Positions 17,586-25,912 of a stretch of DNA of 64,000 bases are shown in pieces. How positions within the stretch are numbered: position 1 is the stretch's first letter; each line of letters starts with the position of its first letter. The notes under the pieces were generated by a model. The model was not told the origin of the DNA and ran no database searches. It saw only the letters and a list, made by a program, of their open reading frames with translations. Position numbers and translations under genes: made by a program. The DNA is from Lysinibacillus sp. FSL W8-0992 (GTDB lineage Bacteria; Bacillota; Bacilli; Bacillales_A; Planococcaceae): contig NZ_JBBOZQ010000001.1 in assembly GCF_038008685.1 (NCBI RefSeq), forward strand, positions 2,542,001 through 2,606,000, in the 5' to 3' direction.

Positions 17586-17724
17586 TGTCTAGACATTTGT
17601 CAAAAGTACAATCGGGCAGTATTAATGCTTGCTACGTACATAGACTTATGCGCTTTACGATGTGGAAAAAAGCAGGCGAACTACTACCAGTAAAAATGAT
17701 ACTAACAATAAGGAGGCAATAGTA

Positions 17725-18828
17725 ATGACGAATGAATTAAAACGTACACCTCTATTTGACGAATATGCAAAGTATGGTGGTAAAACAATTGACTTCGGTG
17801 GATGGGAATTACCAGTACAATTCACTTCTATTAAAGAAGAACATGATGCAGTGCGTAATCGTGCAGGCTTATTTGATGTGTCACATATGGGTGAAATTTT
17901 AGTAACTGGTCCTGAGGCTTTAGATTTTTTACAAAATCTGTTGTCGAATGACATTTCGAAAATTGCTACAGGTCAAGCGCAATACAATGCGATGTGCTAT
18001 GAAGATGGTGGCGTTGTCGATGATTTATTAACTTATAAACTAGCAGACAATCATTATTTACTATGTGTCAATGCGGCAAATATTGAAAAAGATTATGACT
18101 GGATGATGGAAAATCAACATCAATATGATGTGACAATTGACAATCAATCTGATTCATATGCGCAGATCGCTCTACAAGGACCATTAGCTGAAGAACTTCT
18201 TCAATCATTAACAGCAACGGATTTAACTGCAATCAAATATTTCCGCTTCCAAGATGATGTTGAAATTGCAGGGCATAAAGCATTAGTTTCTCGCAGTGGT
18301 TATACGGGTGAAGATGGTTTTGAATTATATGGGGCTCCAGCGGACATTAAAGCATTATGGGATATCATCCTAGAAGCTGGAAAAGACAAAGGCGTTGTGC
18401 CAGCTGGCTTGGGTTGCCGTGATACACTACGCTTTGAAGCAGGACTTCCTCTTTATGGGCAAGAACTTTCAGCAACAATTTCACCACTTGAAGCGGGCAT
18501 TGGCTTTGCTGTGAAATTAAATAAAGAAGACTTCATTGGTCATGGCGTGTTAGCAGAGCAAAAAGAAAATGGATTAGCGCGTAAAATCGTAGGTATTGAA
18601 ATGATCGATAAAGGGATTCCACGACATGGCTACAAAGTGTTCAAAGATGGTAAAGAAATTGGTGAAGTGACAACAGGTACACAGCTTCCTTCTTCAAAAC
18701 GTAATGTTGGTAACGCATTAATTGACAGCCAATTCGCAACAATCGGAACTGAATTGGAAATTGAAATTCGTGGTAAGCAATTAAAAGTAGTGACAGTTGA
18801 AACACCGTTTTACAAGCGTTCAAAATAA
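17725..18828 (+). CDS. gcvT: Glycine cleavage system T protein (aminomethyltransferase)
   Basis: 367 residues. Transfers the methylene group from aminomethyl-lipoyl H protein to THF, releasing ammonia. Features: [22 protein letters not shown], the folate-binding Asp region [31 protein letters not shown], and C-terminal [24 protein letters not shown] 17725 has AAGGAGG ten bases upstream; the open frame extends to 17662 without a ribosome site. First gene of gcvT-gcvPA-gcvPB. Confidence 0.97.
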   Translation: MTNELKRTPLFDEYAKYGGKTIDFGGWELPVQFTSIKEEHDAVRNRAGLFDVSHMGEILVTGPEALDFLQNLLSNDISKIATGQAQYNAMCYEDGGVVDDLLTYKLADNHYLLCVNAANIEKDYDWMMENQHQYDVTIDNQSDSYAQIALQGPLAEELLQSLTATDLTAIKYFRFQDDVEIAGHKALVSRSGYTGEDGFELYGAPADIKALWDIILEAGKDKGVVPAGLGCRDTLRFEAGLPLYGQELSATISPLEAGIGFAVKLNKEDFIGHGVLAEQKENGLARKIVGIEMIDKGIPRHGYKVFKDGKEIGEVTTGTQLPSSKRNVGNALIDSQFATIGTELEIEIRGKQLKVVTVETPFYKRSK

Positions 18829-18853
18829 AATTTGAAAAGAGGGACCTACATTT

Positions 18854-20200
18854 ATGAAACATCGTTATTTACCAATGACGGAGCAAGATAAAAAAGAAAT
18901 GTTAGACGTAGTTGGTGTGTCATCAGTCGATGAGCTATTCGAGGATATTCCAGAAAAAGTACGTTTCAAAGGCCTTTATGATATTAAAGCAGCGAAATCA
19001 GAATCAGCACTTTTAAAAGAGTTATCTGCACTTGCTGCAAAAAACAATGATACGAATGCGAACGTATCCTTCTTAGGCGCAGGTGTCTATAATCACTATA
19101 AACCAATTATCGTAGACCATGTCATTTCTCGTTCAGAGTTTTACACTGCCTATACACCGTACCAACCTGAAATCTCACAAGGGGAATTACAAGCAATTTT
19201 TGAATTCCAAACGATGATTGCTGAGCTTACAGGAATGGATCTTGCGAACTCGTCTATGTATGATGGTGGAACGGCACTTGCTGAAGCAGGTATGTTAGCT
19301 GCAGGACATACACGTCGTAAGAAAATTTTAGTATCTGAAACGGTTCACCCTGAATATCGTGATGTCGTTGCTACATATGCATACGGTCAATCAATTGACA
19401 TCGTAACAATCCCTCATAAAGATGGTGTGACAGATGTAGAAGCTTTAAACGAGCTGATTGATGAAAATACAGCGGCTGTTATTGCACAATATCCAAACTT
19501 CTTTGGTCAAGTAGAGGATTTACAAGTAATCGGTGATATTGCACATGATGCAAAAAGTTTATTTGTTGTATCATCTAACCCACTAGCGCTTGGTATTTTA
19601 ACACCTCCAGGTAAGCTTGGTGCTGATATTTGTGTTGGTGATGCACAAGTATTTGGTATTGCTGAAAGCTTCGGTGGTCCACACTGTGGTTTCTTCGCGG
19701 TAACAACAAAATTAATGCGTAAAGTTCCTGGCCGTCTTGTTGGTGAAACGGTAGATGGTGAAGGTCGCCGTGGTTATGTATTAACGCTACAAGCACGTGA
19801 GCAGCATATCCGTCGTGATAAAGCTACATCTAACATTTGTTCAAACCAAGCACTTTTAGCACTTGCAGCTTCTGTTGCAATGACAGCTTTAGGGAAGCAA
19901 GGCGTTCGAGAAATGGCTACGCAAAATATTGCGAAGACACGCTATGCAAAAAATGCCTTTGAAGCGGCAGGATTTACTGTTGCATTCCAAGGTGCGCACT
20001 TTAACGAAATCGTTGTGAAAACAAATAAATGCGTGAAAGAAATCAATAAAGGTTTACTTGCAAAAGGCATTATCGGTGGTTATCCATTAGGTCAAACTTA
20101 CGATTCACTTAAGCAACACGTACTAATCGCTGTAACAGAATTACGCACGAAGGAAGAAATTGATGCACTTGTTGCAGAAATGGGGGCTCTCAATGCATAA
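18854..20200 (+). CDS. gcvPA: Glycine decarboxylase P protein subunit 1
   Basis: 448 residues, N-terminal half of the split P protein typical of Bacilli. Motifs: [51 protein letters not shown], and [40 protein letters not shown] read in sequence (long stretch at about residues 290-330). It forms a heterotetramer with GcvPB. Its last codons overlap the gcvPB start. Confidence 0.97.
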   Translation: MKHRYLPMTEQDKKEMLDVVGVSSVDELFEDIPEKVRFKGLYDIKAAKSESALLKELSALAAKNNDTNANVSFLGAGVYNHYKPIIVDHVISRSEFYTAYTPYQPEISQGELQAIFEFQTMIAELTGMDLANSSMYDGGTALAEAGMLAAGHTRRKKILVSETVHPEYRDVVATYAYGQSIDIVTIPHKDGVTDVEALNELIDENTAAVIAQYPNFFGQVEDLQVIGDIAHDAKSLFVVSSNPLALGILTPPGKLGADICVGDAQVFGIAESFGGPHCGFFAVTTKLMRKVPGRLVGETVDGEGRRGYVLTLQAREQHIRRDKATSNICSNQALLALAASVAMTALGKQGVREMATQNIAKTRYAKNAFEAAGFTVAFQGAHFNEIVVKTNKCVKEINKGLLAKGIIGGYPLGQTYDSLKQHVLIAVTELRTKEEIDALVAEMGALNA

Positions 20201-21656
20201 CGAAAATCAATCACTCATTTTTGAAATTACAAAAGAAGGTCGCGTAGGGTATAGCTTAGAAGCTTTAGATGTACCAGAAGTTGATCTTGCAGATTTACTT
20301 CCTGCAAACTGTATTCGTGAAGAAGCAGCTGAGTTACCAGAAGTTTCGGAACTTGATATTATGCGTCATTATACAGCGCTATCTCGTCGTAACCACGGTG
20401 TAGACTCTGGATTCTACCCACTTGGCTCATGTACGATGAAGTACAACCCGAAAATTAATGAGTCAGTTGCACGTTTTTCTGGTTTTGCTAATGTTCATCC
20501 ATTACAAGATGAATCAACTGTACAAGGTGCAATGGAGCTTCTTTATGAACTACAAACATCATTAGTAGAAATTACAGGTATGGATGAAGTGACATTACAA
20601 CCAGCTGCAGGTGCCCATGGTGAATGGACAGCATTAATGATGATTCGAGCTTTCCATGAAGCAAATGGAGAAGGACATCGTAATAAAGTGATCGTTCCTG
20701 ACTCAGCTCATGGTACAAATCCAGCATCAGCAACAGTTGCAGGCTTTGAAACTATTACAGTAAAATCTGATGAAAATGGCTTAGTAGACATCGAAGATTT
20801 ACGTAAAGTAGTAGGTTCAGATACAGCGGCATTAATGCTAACAAACCCAAATACGCTTGGTCTATTTGAAGAAAATATTATCGAAATGGCAGAGCTTATC
20901 CATGAAGTTGGCGGTAAAGTATACTATGACGGCGCTAACTTAAATGCGGTTATGAGTAAAGCACGTCCTGGCGATATGGGCTTTGACTGTGTACACTTAA
21001 ACTTACACAAAACGTTTACAGGTCCACACGGTGGCGGTGGTCCAGGTTCCGGTCCAGTAGGCGTAAAAGCTGATTTAATTCCGTTCCTACCAAAACCAGT
21101 ACTTGTAAGAACAGAAGATGGTTCATACCACTTTGATTACGAGCGTCCACAATCAATCGGTCGTGTTAAACCTTACTATGGCAACTTTGGTATTAACGTA
21201 CGTGCATATACGTACATTCGTACAATGGGCCCAGATGGCTTAAAAGCTGTAACAGAATATGCAGTACTAAACGCAAACTATATGATGCGTCGTCTAGAGC
21301 CATTCTATGATTTACCATATAACCGTCATTGTAAGCATGAATTTGTTCTATCTGGTCGTCGTCAGAAGAAACTTGGCGTTCGTACACTCGATATTGCAAA
21401 ACGTCTGTTAGACTTTGGCTACCATCCACCAACAACGTACTTCCCGCTAAACGTGGAAGAGGCGTTAATGATTGAGCCTACAGAAACAGAATCAAAAGAA
21501 ACATTAGATGCATTCTGCGATATTATGATTCAAATTGCGAAAGAAGCAGAAGAAAATCCATCTATCGTACAAGAAGCACCACATACAACAGTCGTAACTC
21601 GTCTTGACGAAACACGCGCTGCACGTACACCAGTGCTTCGCTATCAAAAAGCATAA
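20193..21656 (+). CDS. gcvPB: Glycine decarboxylase P protein subunit 2 (PLP-binding)
   Basis: 487 residues carrying the PLP site. The Schiff-base lysine is in [18 protein letters not shown] (about residue 272), preceded by [11 protein letters not shown] and [13 protein letters not shown] 20193, inside the end of gcvPA, gives the usual N terminus ([11 protein letters not shown]); earlier in-frame starts lie in gcvPA. Decarboxylates glycine and loads aminomethyl onto GcvH, whose gene is not in the window. A terminator follows. Confidence 0.97.
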   Translation: MHNENQSLIFEITKEGRVGYSLEALDVPEVDLADLLPANCIREEAAELPEVSELDIMRHYTALSRRNHGVDSGFYPLGSCTMKYNPKINESVARFSGFANVHPLQDESTVQGAMELLYELQTSLVEITGMDEVTLQPAAGAHGEWTALMMIRAFHEANGEGHRNKVIVPDSAHGTNPASATVAGFETITVKSDENGLVDIEDLRKVVGSDTAALMLTNPNTLGLFEENIIEMAELIHEVGGKVYYDGANLNAVMSKARPGDMGFDCVHLNLHKTFTGPHGGGGPGSGPVGVKADLIPFLPKPVLVRTEDGSYHFDYERPQSIGRVKPYYGNFGINVRAYTYIRTMGPDGLKAVTEYAVLNANYMMRRLEPFYDLPYNRHCKHEFVLSGRRQKKLGVRTLDIAKRLLDFGYHPPTTYFPLNVEEALMIEPTETESKETLDAFCDIMIQIAKEAEENPSIVQEAPHTTVVTRLDETRAARTPVLRYQKA

Positions 21657-21664
21657 TAATACAC

Positions 21665-21707
21665 AATGCCCGACCAGTATTTTACTATACTGATCGGGCA
21701 TTTTTTT
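21665..21707 (+). terminator. Terminator of the gcv operon
   Basis: AATGCCCGACCAGTAT...ATACTGATCGGGCATTTTTTT. Confidence 0.92.
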
Positions 21708-21825
21708 GTGTTTGAGGAAAATTGAAGTTACTAGAAAAAGAGAAAAATATTATTTCTATGAAACTTATTCTAGTAGAATATTTTGATAAAAATATCTCGG
21801 ATGTAGTGAAATTTCGAAAAAAATT

Positions 21826-21895
21826 TATTATTTTATAGAAAAAACCACCATTGTATAATATACGTAAAATTTAATACTTTCATTGGGAGGTCTAT
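21826..21895 (+). promoter_or_regulatory. Promoter and leader shared with the copy at 51751
   Basis: TATAAT at 21854-21859 is preceded by ATTTTATAGAAAAAACCA and followed by ACGTAAA and GGGAGGT. The same block, nearly base for base, stands at 51751-51822 with TATAAT at 51781-51786. No good -35 TTGACA is present, so an activator or alternative sigma factor is possible. Confidence 0.65.
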
Positions 21896-22729
21896 ATGTC
21901 AATTAATACTAACTTTAATCAGCAACATTCTACTCATGTATCTGTGAAAAGATTTAGTAGCACTAATCCATTAATTGCTACATCAAACCAAAACAATGAT
22001 AAAAGCATTAAAAATTTTGCCATGCCACAGCGTGACACCGTTGCTATTTCCAGTGAAGCAAGAAATATGCTCCTGGTAGCTCGTGCTTCTGCAAAACCTA
22101 CCTCATGGGTGGATACAGCTTTGAACTGGGCAAAATCTACTGTTAGATGGCTTAAAAGAGCTGGTCAATTTGCAGTAGATGCAGCTAAAGAAGGTATAGA
22201 CTTTTTAGTACTGGATGATGTAAGAACGATTTTTAACCCGAATGCTGGTATTACAGAAAAAGGGATAGCTTTAGTTTCTCTCTTTCCAGCGGGGAAAGTG
22301 GTTAAATCAGGAAAATTATTCGCACTATTGAAGAAATCAGGGAAATCCGCTGAAATTGATGCCTTTGCAGGTCTAGGTAAAATTCAAAAGTTTAATGCCA
22401 AAGGGATTTTATTAGATGGAAATAGCGGTACAGGTTGGGAGCACATTTACAAAAGACATGTTGCGGGCACTACTGCAAATAGAGGTACAACATTATTTCC
22501 TAGAGCACTCGGAGATGCACAGATAAAAAATTTAATCATGGAATCATTAGAAAAAGGAACTTTAAAAAGCACTCGTAATGATGGTACTAAAGTTTACACG
22601 TATCATCCGAAAAAGTATGGCATTTCTGAGATGACAACAATTGTTACAAAGGATAATATTATTAAAACATCTTATCCAAGAAGTGGGACATCAGTAATAA
22701 GAAAATCAACTAAAGGAGACTTAAAATGA
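21896..22729 (+). CDS. Polymorphic toxin, putative BECR/EndoU-like RNase
   Basis: 277 residues in three parts. Residues 1-62 (MSINTNFNQQ...DTVAISSEARNMLL) are a leader domain found again at 51823. Residues about 70-155 hold amphipathic and hydrophobic segments (GIALVSLFPAGKVVKSGKLF) like pre-toxin regions. The C-terminal 110 residues read GTGWEHIYKRHV (His183, His188)...TTLFP...YHPKKYGISEMTTIVTKDNIIKTSYPRSG, the layout of small toxin RNases with a His-containing active site; I infer a BECR or EndoU-like nuclease. There is no signal peptide. It overlaps the first immunity gene by 4 bases. Confidence 0.65.
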   Translation: MSINTNFNQQHSTHVSVKRFSSTNPLIATSNQNNDKSIKNFAMPQRDTVAISSEARNMLLVARASAKPTSWVDTALNWAKSTVRWLKRAGQFAVDAAKEGIDFLVLDDVRTIFNPNAGITEKGIALVSLFPAGKVVKSGKLFALLKKSGKSAEIDAFAGLGKIQKFNAKGILLDGNSGTGWEHIYKRHVAGTTANRGTTLFPRALGDAQIKNLIMESLEKGTLKSTRNDGTKVYTYHPKKYGISEMTTIVTKDNIIKTSYPRSGTSVIRKSTKGDLK

Positions 22730-23199
22730 AAATAAGATTCGATATCGAAAATGATGTATCTGTGCTTAAAAATAAAAATGTTCATGCTGATTTTTACCTT
22801 GATAGCTATTTGGAAGTATTTGTTATCGAAAAAAATAAGGAAGTATTACTTTTCTTTACAACAATGCACAGTACTATTGTTATTGATTTCAATCAACTAT
22901 TAATAGAGTTGCATCAAACTGGCAAGGAGCAAACTCTTGAGACTTTTGGTAATGCCAATATCTATACATTTAAAAAAGAAGGAGGTAATATTCTGATTAC
23001 AAACTTTGATGAATTCTCTAATACAGAAGAATGGCTATATTCATTTGATTTTATGGAATTTACGAAGGCTTATACAAAAGAGCTGCGACGATATTTGCAT
23101 GCGATGGTAATGGAAGAAGCTAACATTATGAAACGTCCAAACTTTATTTTACTTAGACAAGGATTAAATGATTTAGAAAAAATTGTAAAAGAGAAATAA
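22726..23199 (+). CDS. Immunity protein, copy 1 of a tandem family
   Basis: 157 residues, soluble, starting MKIRFDIENDVSVLKNKNVHADFYLDSY. It is coupled to the toxin by an ATGA overlap, so it is the probable cognate antitoxin. It shares its C-terminal half (FMEFTKAYTKELRRYL...KRPNF) with copy 3 and its N-terminal half with all copies. I do not recognise a named family. Confidence 0.75.
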   Translation: MKIRFDIENDVSVLKNKNVHADFYLDSYLEVFVIEKNKEVLLFFTTMHSTIVIDFNQLLIELHQTGKEQTLETFGNANIYTFKKEGGNILITNFDEFSNTEEWLYSFDFMEFTKAYTKELRRYLHAMVMEEANIMKRPNFILLRQGLNDLEKIVKEK

Positions 23200-23220
23200 T
23201 TTTGGAGAGATACTATTAAA

Positions 23221-23697
23221 ATGAAAATAAGATTTGATCTAGAAGAAGATGATGTATCGGTTCTTCAAAATAAAACCGTCCATGCAGATTATTATCTCGA
23301 CAGCTATTTAGAAGTATTTGTACTTGAAAATAATAAAGAAATTTTACTCTTCTCCACAACAATACACAGTACAATTATTATTACATTCAGTCAACAATTA
23401 TTAGAGTTATATCAAACAGGTAAGAAACTCATTCTTGATACTTTTGGAAATGCGAACGTCTATACCTTTAAAAAAGCTGGAAATAATGTCTTTATTACAA
23501 ATTTTAGTGTATTCTCTAATTCAGAAGAATGGCAATATACATTTGAGTTTAAAGCATTTTTGAAGGCTTATACGAAAGGGTTACGTCAACATTTACAAAA
23601 TTTAATAGGAAAAGATGCGAATATTGTAAAACGTCCAGACTTTATCTTATTGAGGGAAAAATTAATGAACTTAGAAGAGGTTGTCCACAGGAAATAA
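23221..23697 (+). CDS. Immunity protein paralogue, copy 2
   Basis: 158 residues. The first 50 or so residues are identical to copy 3 at 23757 (DLEEDDVSVLQNKTVHADYY), whereas the C-terminal half (TGKKLILDTFGNANVYTF...NSEEWQYTFEF...GLRQHL) is nearly identical to the copy at 52023. It therefore looks like a recombinant between two family members. GGAGAG precedes the start. It probably protects against a related toxin tip not present here. Confidence 0.75.
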   Translation: MKIRFDLEEDDVSVLQNKTVHADYYLDSYLEVFVLENNKEILLFSTTIHSTIIITFSQQLLELYQTGKKLILDTFGNANVYTFKKAGNNVFITNFSVFSNSEEWQYTFEFKAFLKAYTKGLRQHLQNLIGKDANIVKRPDFILLREKLMNLEEVVHRK

Positions 23698-23710
23698 TAT
23701 AGAGAGAATA

Positions 23711-23767
23711 ATGAAAATTAGATATAAGAGAAATAATTTGGAGAGGTACTATAAACATGAAAATTAG
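23711..23767 (+). pseudogene. Immunity-gene stub
   Basis: ATGAAAATTAGAT opens as in the family but the frame then runs through copied leader DNA and stops after 18 codons, overlapping the start of copy 3. It looks like a leftover 5' end from unequal recombination. Confidence 0.55.
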
Positions 23768-24233
23768 ATTTGATCTAGAAGAAGATGATGTATCGGTTCT
23801 TCAAAATAAAACCGTCCATGCAGATTATTATCTCGACAGCTATTTAGAAGTATTTGTACTTGAAAATAATAAAGAAATTTTACTCTTCTCCACAACGTTG
23901 CACAGTACAATAGTGATTGAATTTAATCACCTATTACTTGATTTATATCAAACGGGTGAGGAGCGAGTTCTTGATACTTTTGGTAATGCGAATGTCTATA
24001 CTTATAAAAAAGAGGGGAAAAATATAGTCATTACAAATTTTGATAAGTTTTCGGATGCACAAGAATGGCAATATATATTTGATTTTATGGAATTTACGAA
24101 GGCTTATACAAAAGAGCTGAAACGATATTTACAGGCGATGGTAGCACAAGAGCCAAACAATATGAAACGTCCAAACTTTAAGTTATTGAGCCAAGGATTA
24201 GCCGCATTAGAAGCTATAGTTGGGGCAAAATAA
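23757..24233 (+). CDS. Immunity protein paralogue, copy 3
   Basis: 158 residues. Its 5' 130 bases are the same as copy 2; its 3' half resembles copy 1 (IFDFMEFTKAYTKELKRYL...MKRPNF). GGAGAGG precedes the ATG. Last intact gene before a stub and a terminator, so toxin and three immunity genes form one transcription unit. Confidence 0.75.
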   Translation: MKIRFDLEEDDVSVLQNKTVHADYYLDSYLEVFVLENNKEILLFSTTLHSTIVIEFNHLLLDLYQTGEERVLDTFGNANVYTYKKEGKNIVITNFDKFSDAQEWQYIFDFMEFTKAYTKELKRYLQAMVAQEPNNMKRPNFKLLSQGLAALEAIVGAK

Positions 24234-24253
24234 TTTGGATAGATAAGCAAACA

Positions 24254-24295
24254 ATGAAAATTAGATTCGATTGCAAAAATAATGAACTGAACTAA
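24254..24295 (+). pseudogene. Immunity-gene stub, 13 codons
   Basis: ATGAAAATTAGATTCGAT encodes MKIRFD as in the family and then stops after 13 codons, just before the terminator. Confidence 0.55.
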
Positions 24296-24328
24296 AAGCG
24301 TCCGATCGTTACTTATCGGACGTTTTTT
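24295..24328 (+). terminator. Terminator of the toxin/immunity operon
   Basis: GCGTCCGAT...ATCGGACGTTTTTT stem and T tract. Confidence 0.9.
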
Positions 24329-24517
24329 ATTTTGATGGATAGAAAAGGCATGTTATGGAGTTGGAAGTTTCATATCCAATAATTTTTTTATTAAAAGGTG
24401 TATTTTTATATAATTGCTTTAATTTGTATTTTAGTTAAAATAATTACATATTGAGATAGCGTTCTACTTTATGATTATTATTTTAAGAGCAACAAAATTT
24501 GATGAAAGGGAGGAAAA

Positions 24518-25447
24518 ATGAGAATGTCTGTGGCTCAATGTGAAGTAAGCTTACCTGTACATAGTATTCTTCATGATACATATAAAACAAAAGAAGTAAT
24601 TGCTACTAGTAAATTATCTATTGTTTATTTGGCGGAAACACTCAATGAAGGCAGGCAGGTAACGATTAAAGAGTTTTTCCCACAGGAACTTGCGTTACGG
24701 GATTTAGATAATAGAGCAGTGATAAATCGTTTGCCATCTACAAAAATAAAATTTGAGGATTTAAAAGCAACTTTTCTAAACGAAGCCATCATCATGAAGC
24801 AAATAAGTCATCAAAATATTGTCAATTTTATAGACTTTTTTGAGGAGAATGGAACGCTATATATCATAATGGATTATTATGAAGGCAAATTATTAGATCA
24901 TTATTTAAAAGATATTTCACTTAATAATAGGGAGCAATTATACACTAGTATTTTTCTGCCGTTAATTGATGCTTTAAGTTATCTACATAAACACGGTATT
25001 CTACATCGAGACATTAAACCGAGTAATATTATGATCGATTTAGAGGGTAATCCATTTTTACTAGACTTTGGATCTGCGATTTTTTATAAAAATGCCAAAG
25101 AATATCAAATTTTTATAAGCCCTGGGTACACTCCTCTTGAGCAATATTCAAATGTCTCTGTACAAGGGGTCTATACAGATATGTATAGTTTAGCCGCAAC
25201 TTTTTATTATTTATTAACAAATATGGTTCCACCTGATATTTCACAGAGGCTAATTGAGGATAATATTGATCATATAAGAAAATATAATAAAAGGGTAACT
25301 ATGCTTTTAGCCCATACAATCATGTGGGGAATGGCTTTACAGGCAAAAAAAAGATGCCCTTCTTTAAAAGTTATGAAATGCATTATTCTATTTGAAGATT
25401 TTGTCAATAGAATAAGGAACTATTTTAAGGTAAATAATACAAAATAA
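24518..25447 (+). CDS. Hanks-type Ser/Thr protein kinase
   Basis: 309-residue cytosolic kinase without a transmembrane or PASTA region. The catalytic Lys is in VTIKEFFP (about 51), the catalytic loop is LHRDIKPSNIM (about 163-173), the metal motif is DFGSA (about 183), and the activation/substrate segment is SPGYTPLEQY. The glycine-rich loop is degenerate (ATSKLSIVYLAE instead of GxGxxG). It stands alone between two terminators, upstream of the sheath-like gene. With the PP2C and FHA genes at 29.3-32.9 kb it could form a phospho-switch like PpkA/PppA/Fha of type VI secretion; that role is inferred. Confidence 0.88.
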   Translation: MRMSVAQCEVSLPVHSILHDTYKTKEVIATSKLSIVYLAETLNEGRQVTIKEFFPQELALRDLDNRAVINRLPSTKIKFEDLKATFLNEAIIMKQISHQNIVNFIDFFEENGTLYIIMDYYEGKLLDHYLKDISLNNREQLYTSIFLPLIDALSYLHKHGILHRDIKPSNIMIDLEGNPFLLDFGSAIFYKNAKEYQIFISPGYTPLEQYSNVSVQGVYTDMYSLAATFYYLLTNMVPPDISQRLIEDNIDHIRKYNKRVTMLLAHTIMWGMALQAKKRCPSLKVMKCIILFEDFVNRIRNYFKVNNTK

Positions 25448-25507
25448 CCAATAAATTAGGTTGTGTAATCCGATACTATCATTTTACAATGTAACTAAGA
25501 GCGAACC

Positions 25508-25554
25508 AAACAGCTAAAGGCGTATTTAAAATACACCTTAGGCTGTTTTTTTTG
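25508..25554 (+). terminator. Terminator after the kinase gene
   Basis: AACAGCTAAAGGCGTATTT/AAAATACACCTTAGGCTGTT followed by T8; the stem is long with one internal bulge. Confidence 0.88.
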
Positions 25555-25672
25555 ATAAAAAAAAGTGAATATCTACACTTTTTTTAGAGAAATATCATAA
25601 AAATTATAATGTCGCATTTTTATCGGAAATCCATTAGTGTCCTATAATTTACAAAATATTCTATTGTAAATA

Positions 25673-25700
25673 TTGACAATATAATTAGATATTGTATAGT
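25673..25700 (+). promoter_or_regulatory. Sigma-A-type promoter of the injection-system operon
   Basis: TTGACA (25673-25678), 16 bases, TATAGT (25695-25700). It is the only good vegetative promoter I see between the kinase terminator and the sheath-like gene, leaving a leader of about 205 bases (AT-rich, no clear riboswitch). Confidence 0.6.
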
Positions 25701-25912
25701 TACTTTGTGATACATAATGTCATTTGTGATGTAGATAAAAGGGTTATGAAATTACAACTTCAGTTTTAGCTAAACTGTATTTTATTTTATTTTATTTTAG
25801 TTGGAATTTTATTACTTAAAAGTAAATTTAAAGTTTGCATTCACTAATGATTATGCTTACTCGAAATTTACTATAAAAAGGAGGGATGGCTGTAGGTTTT
25901 ACAGCCGAATAA

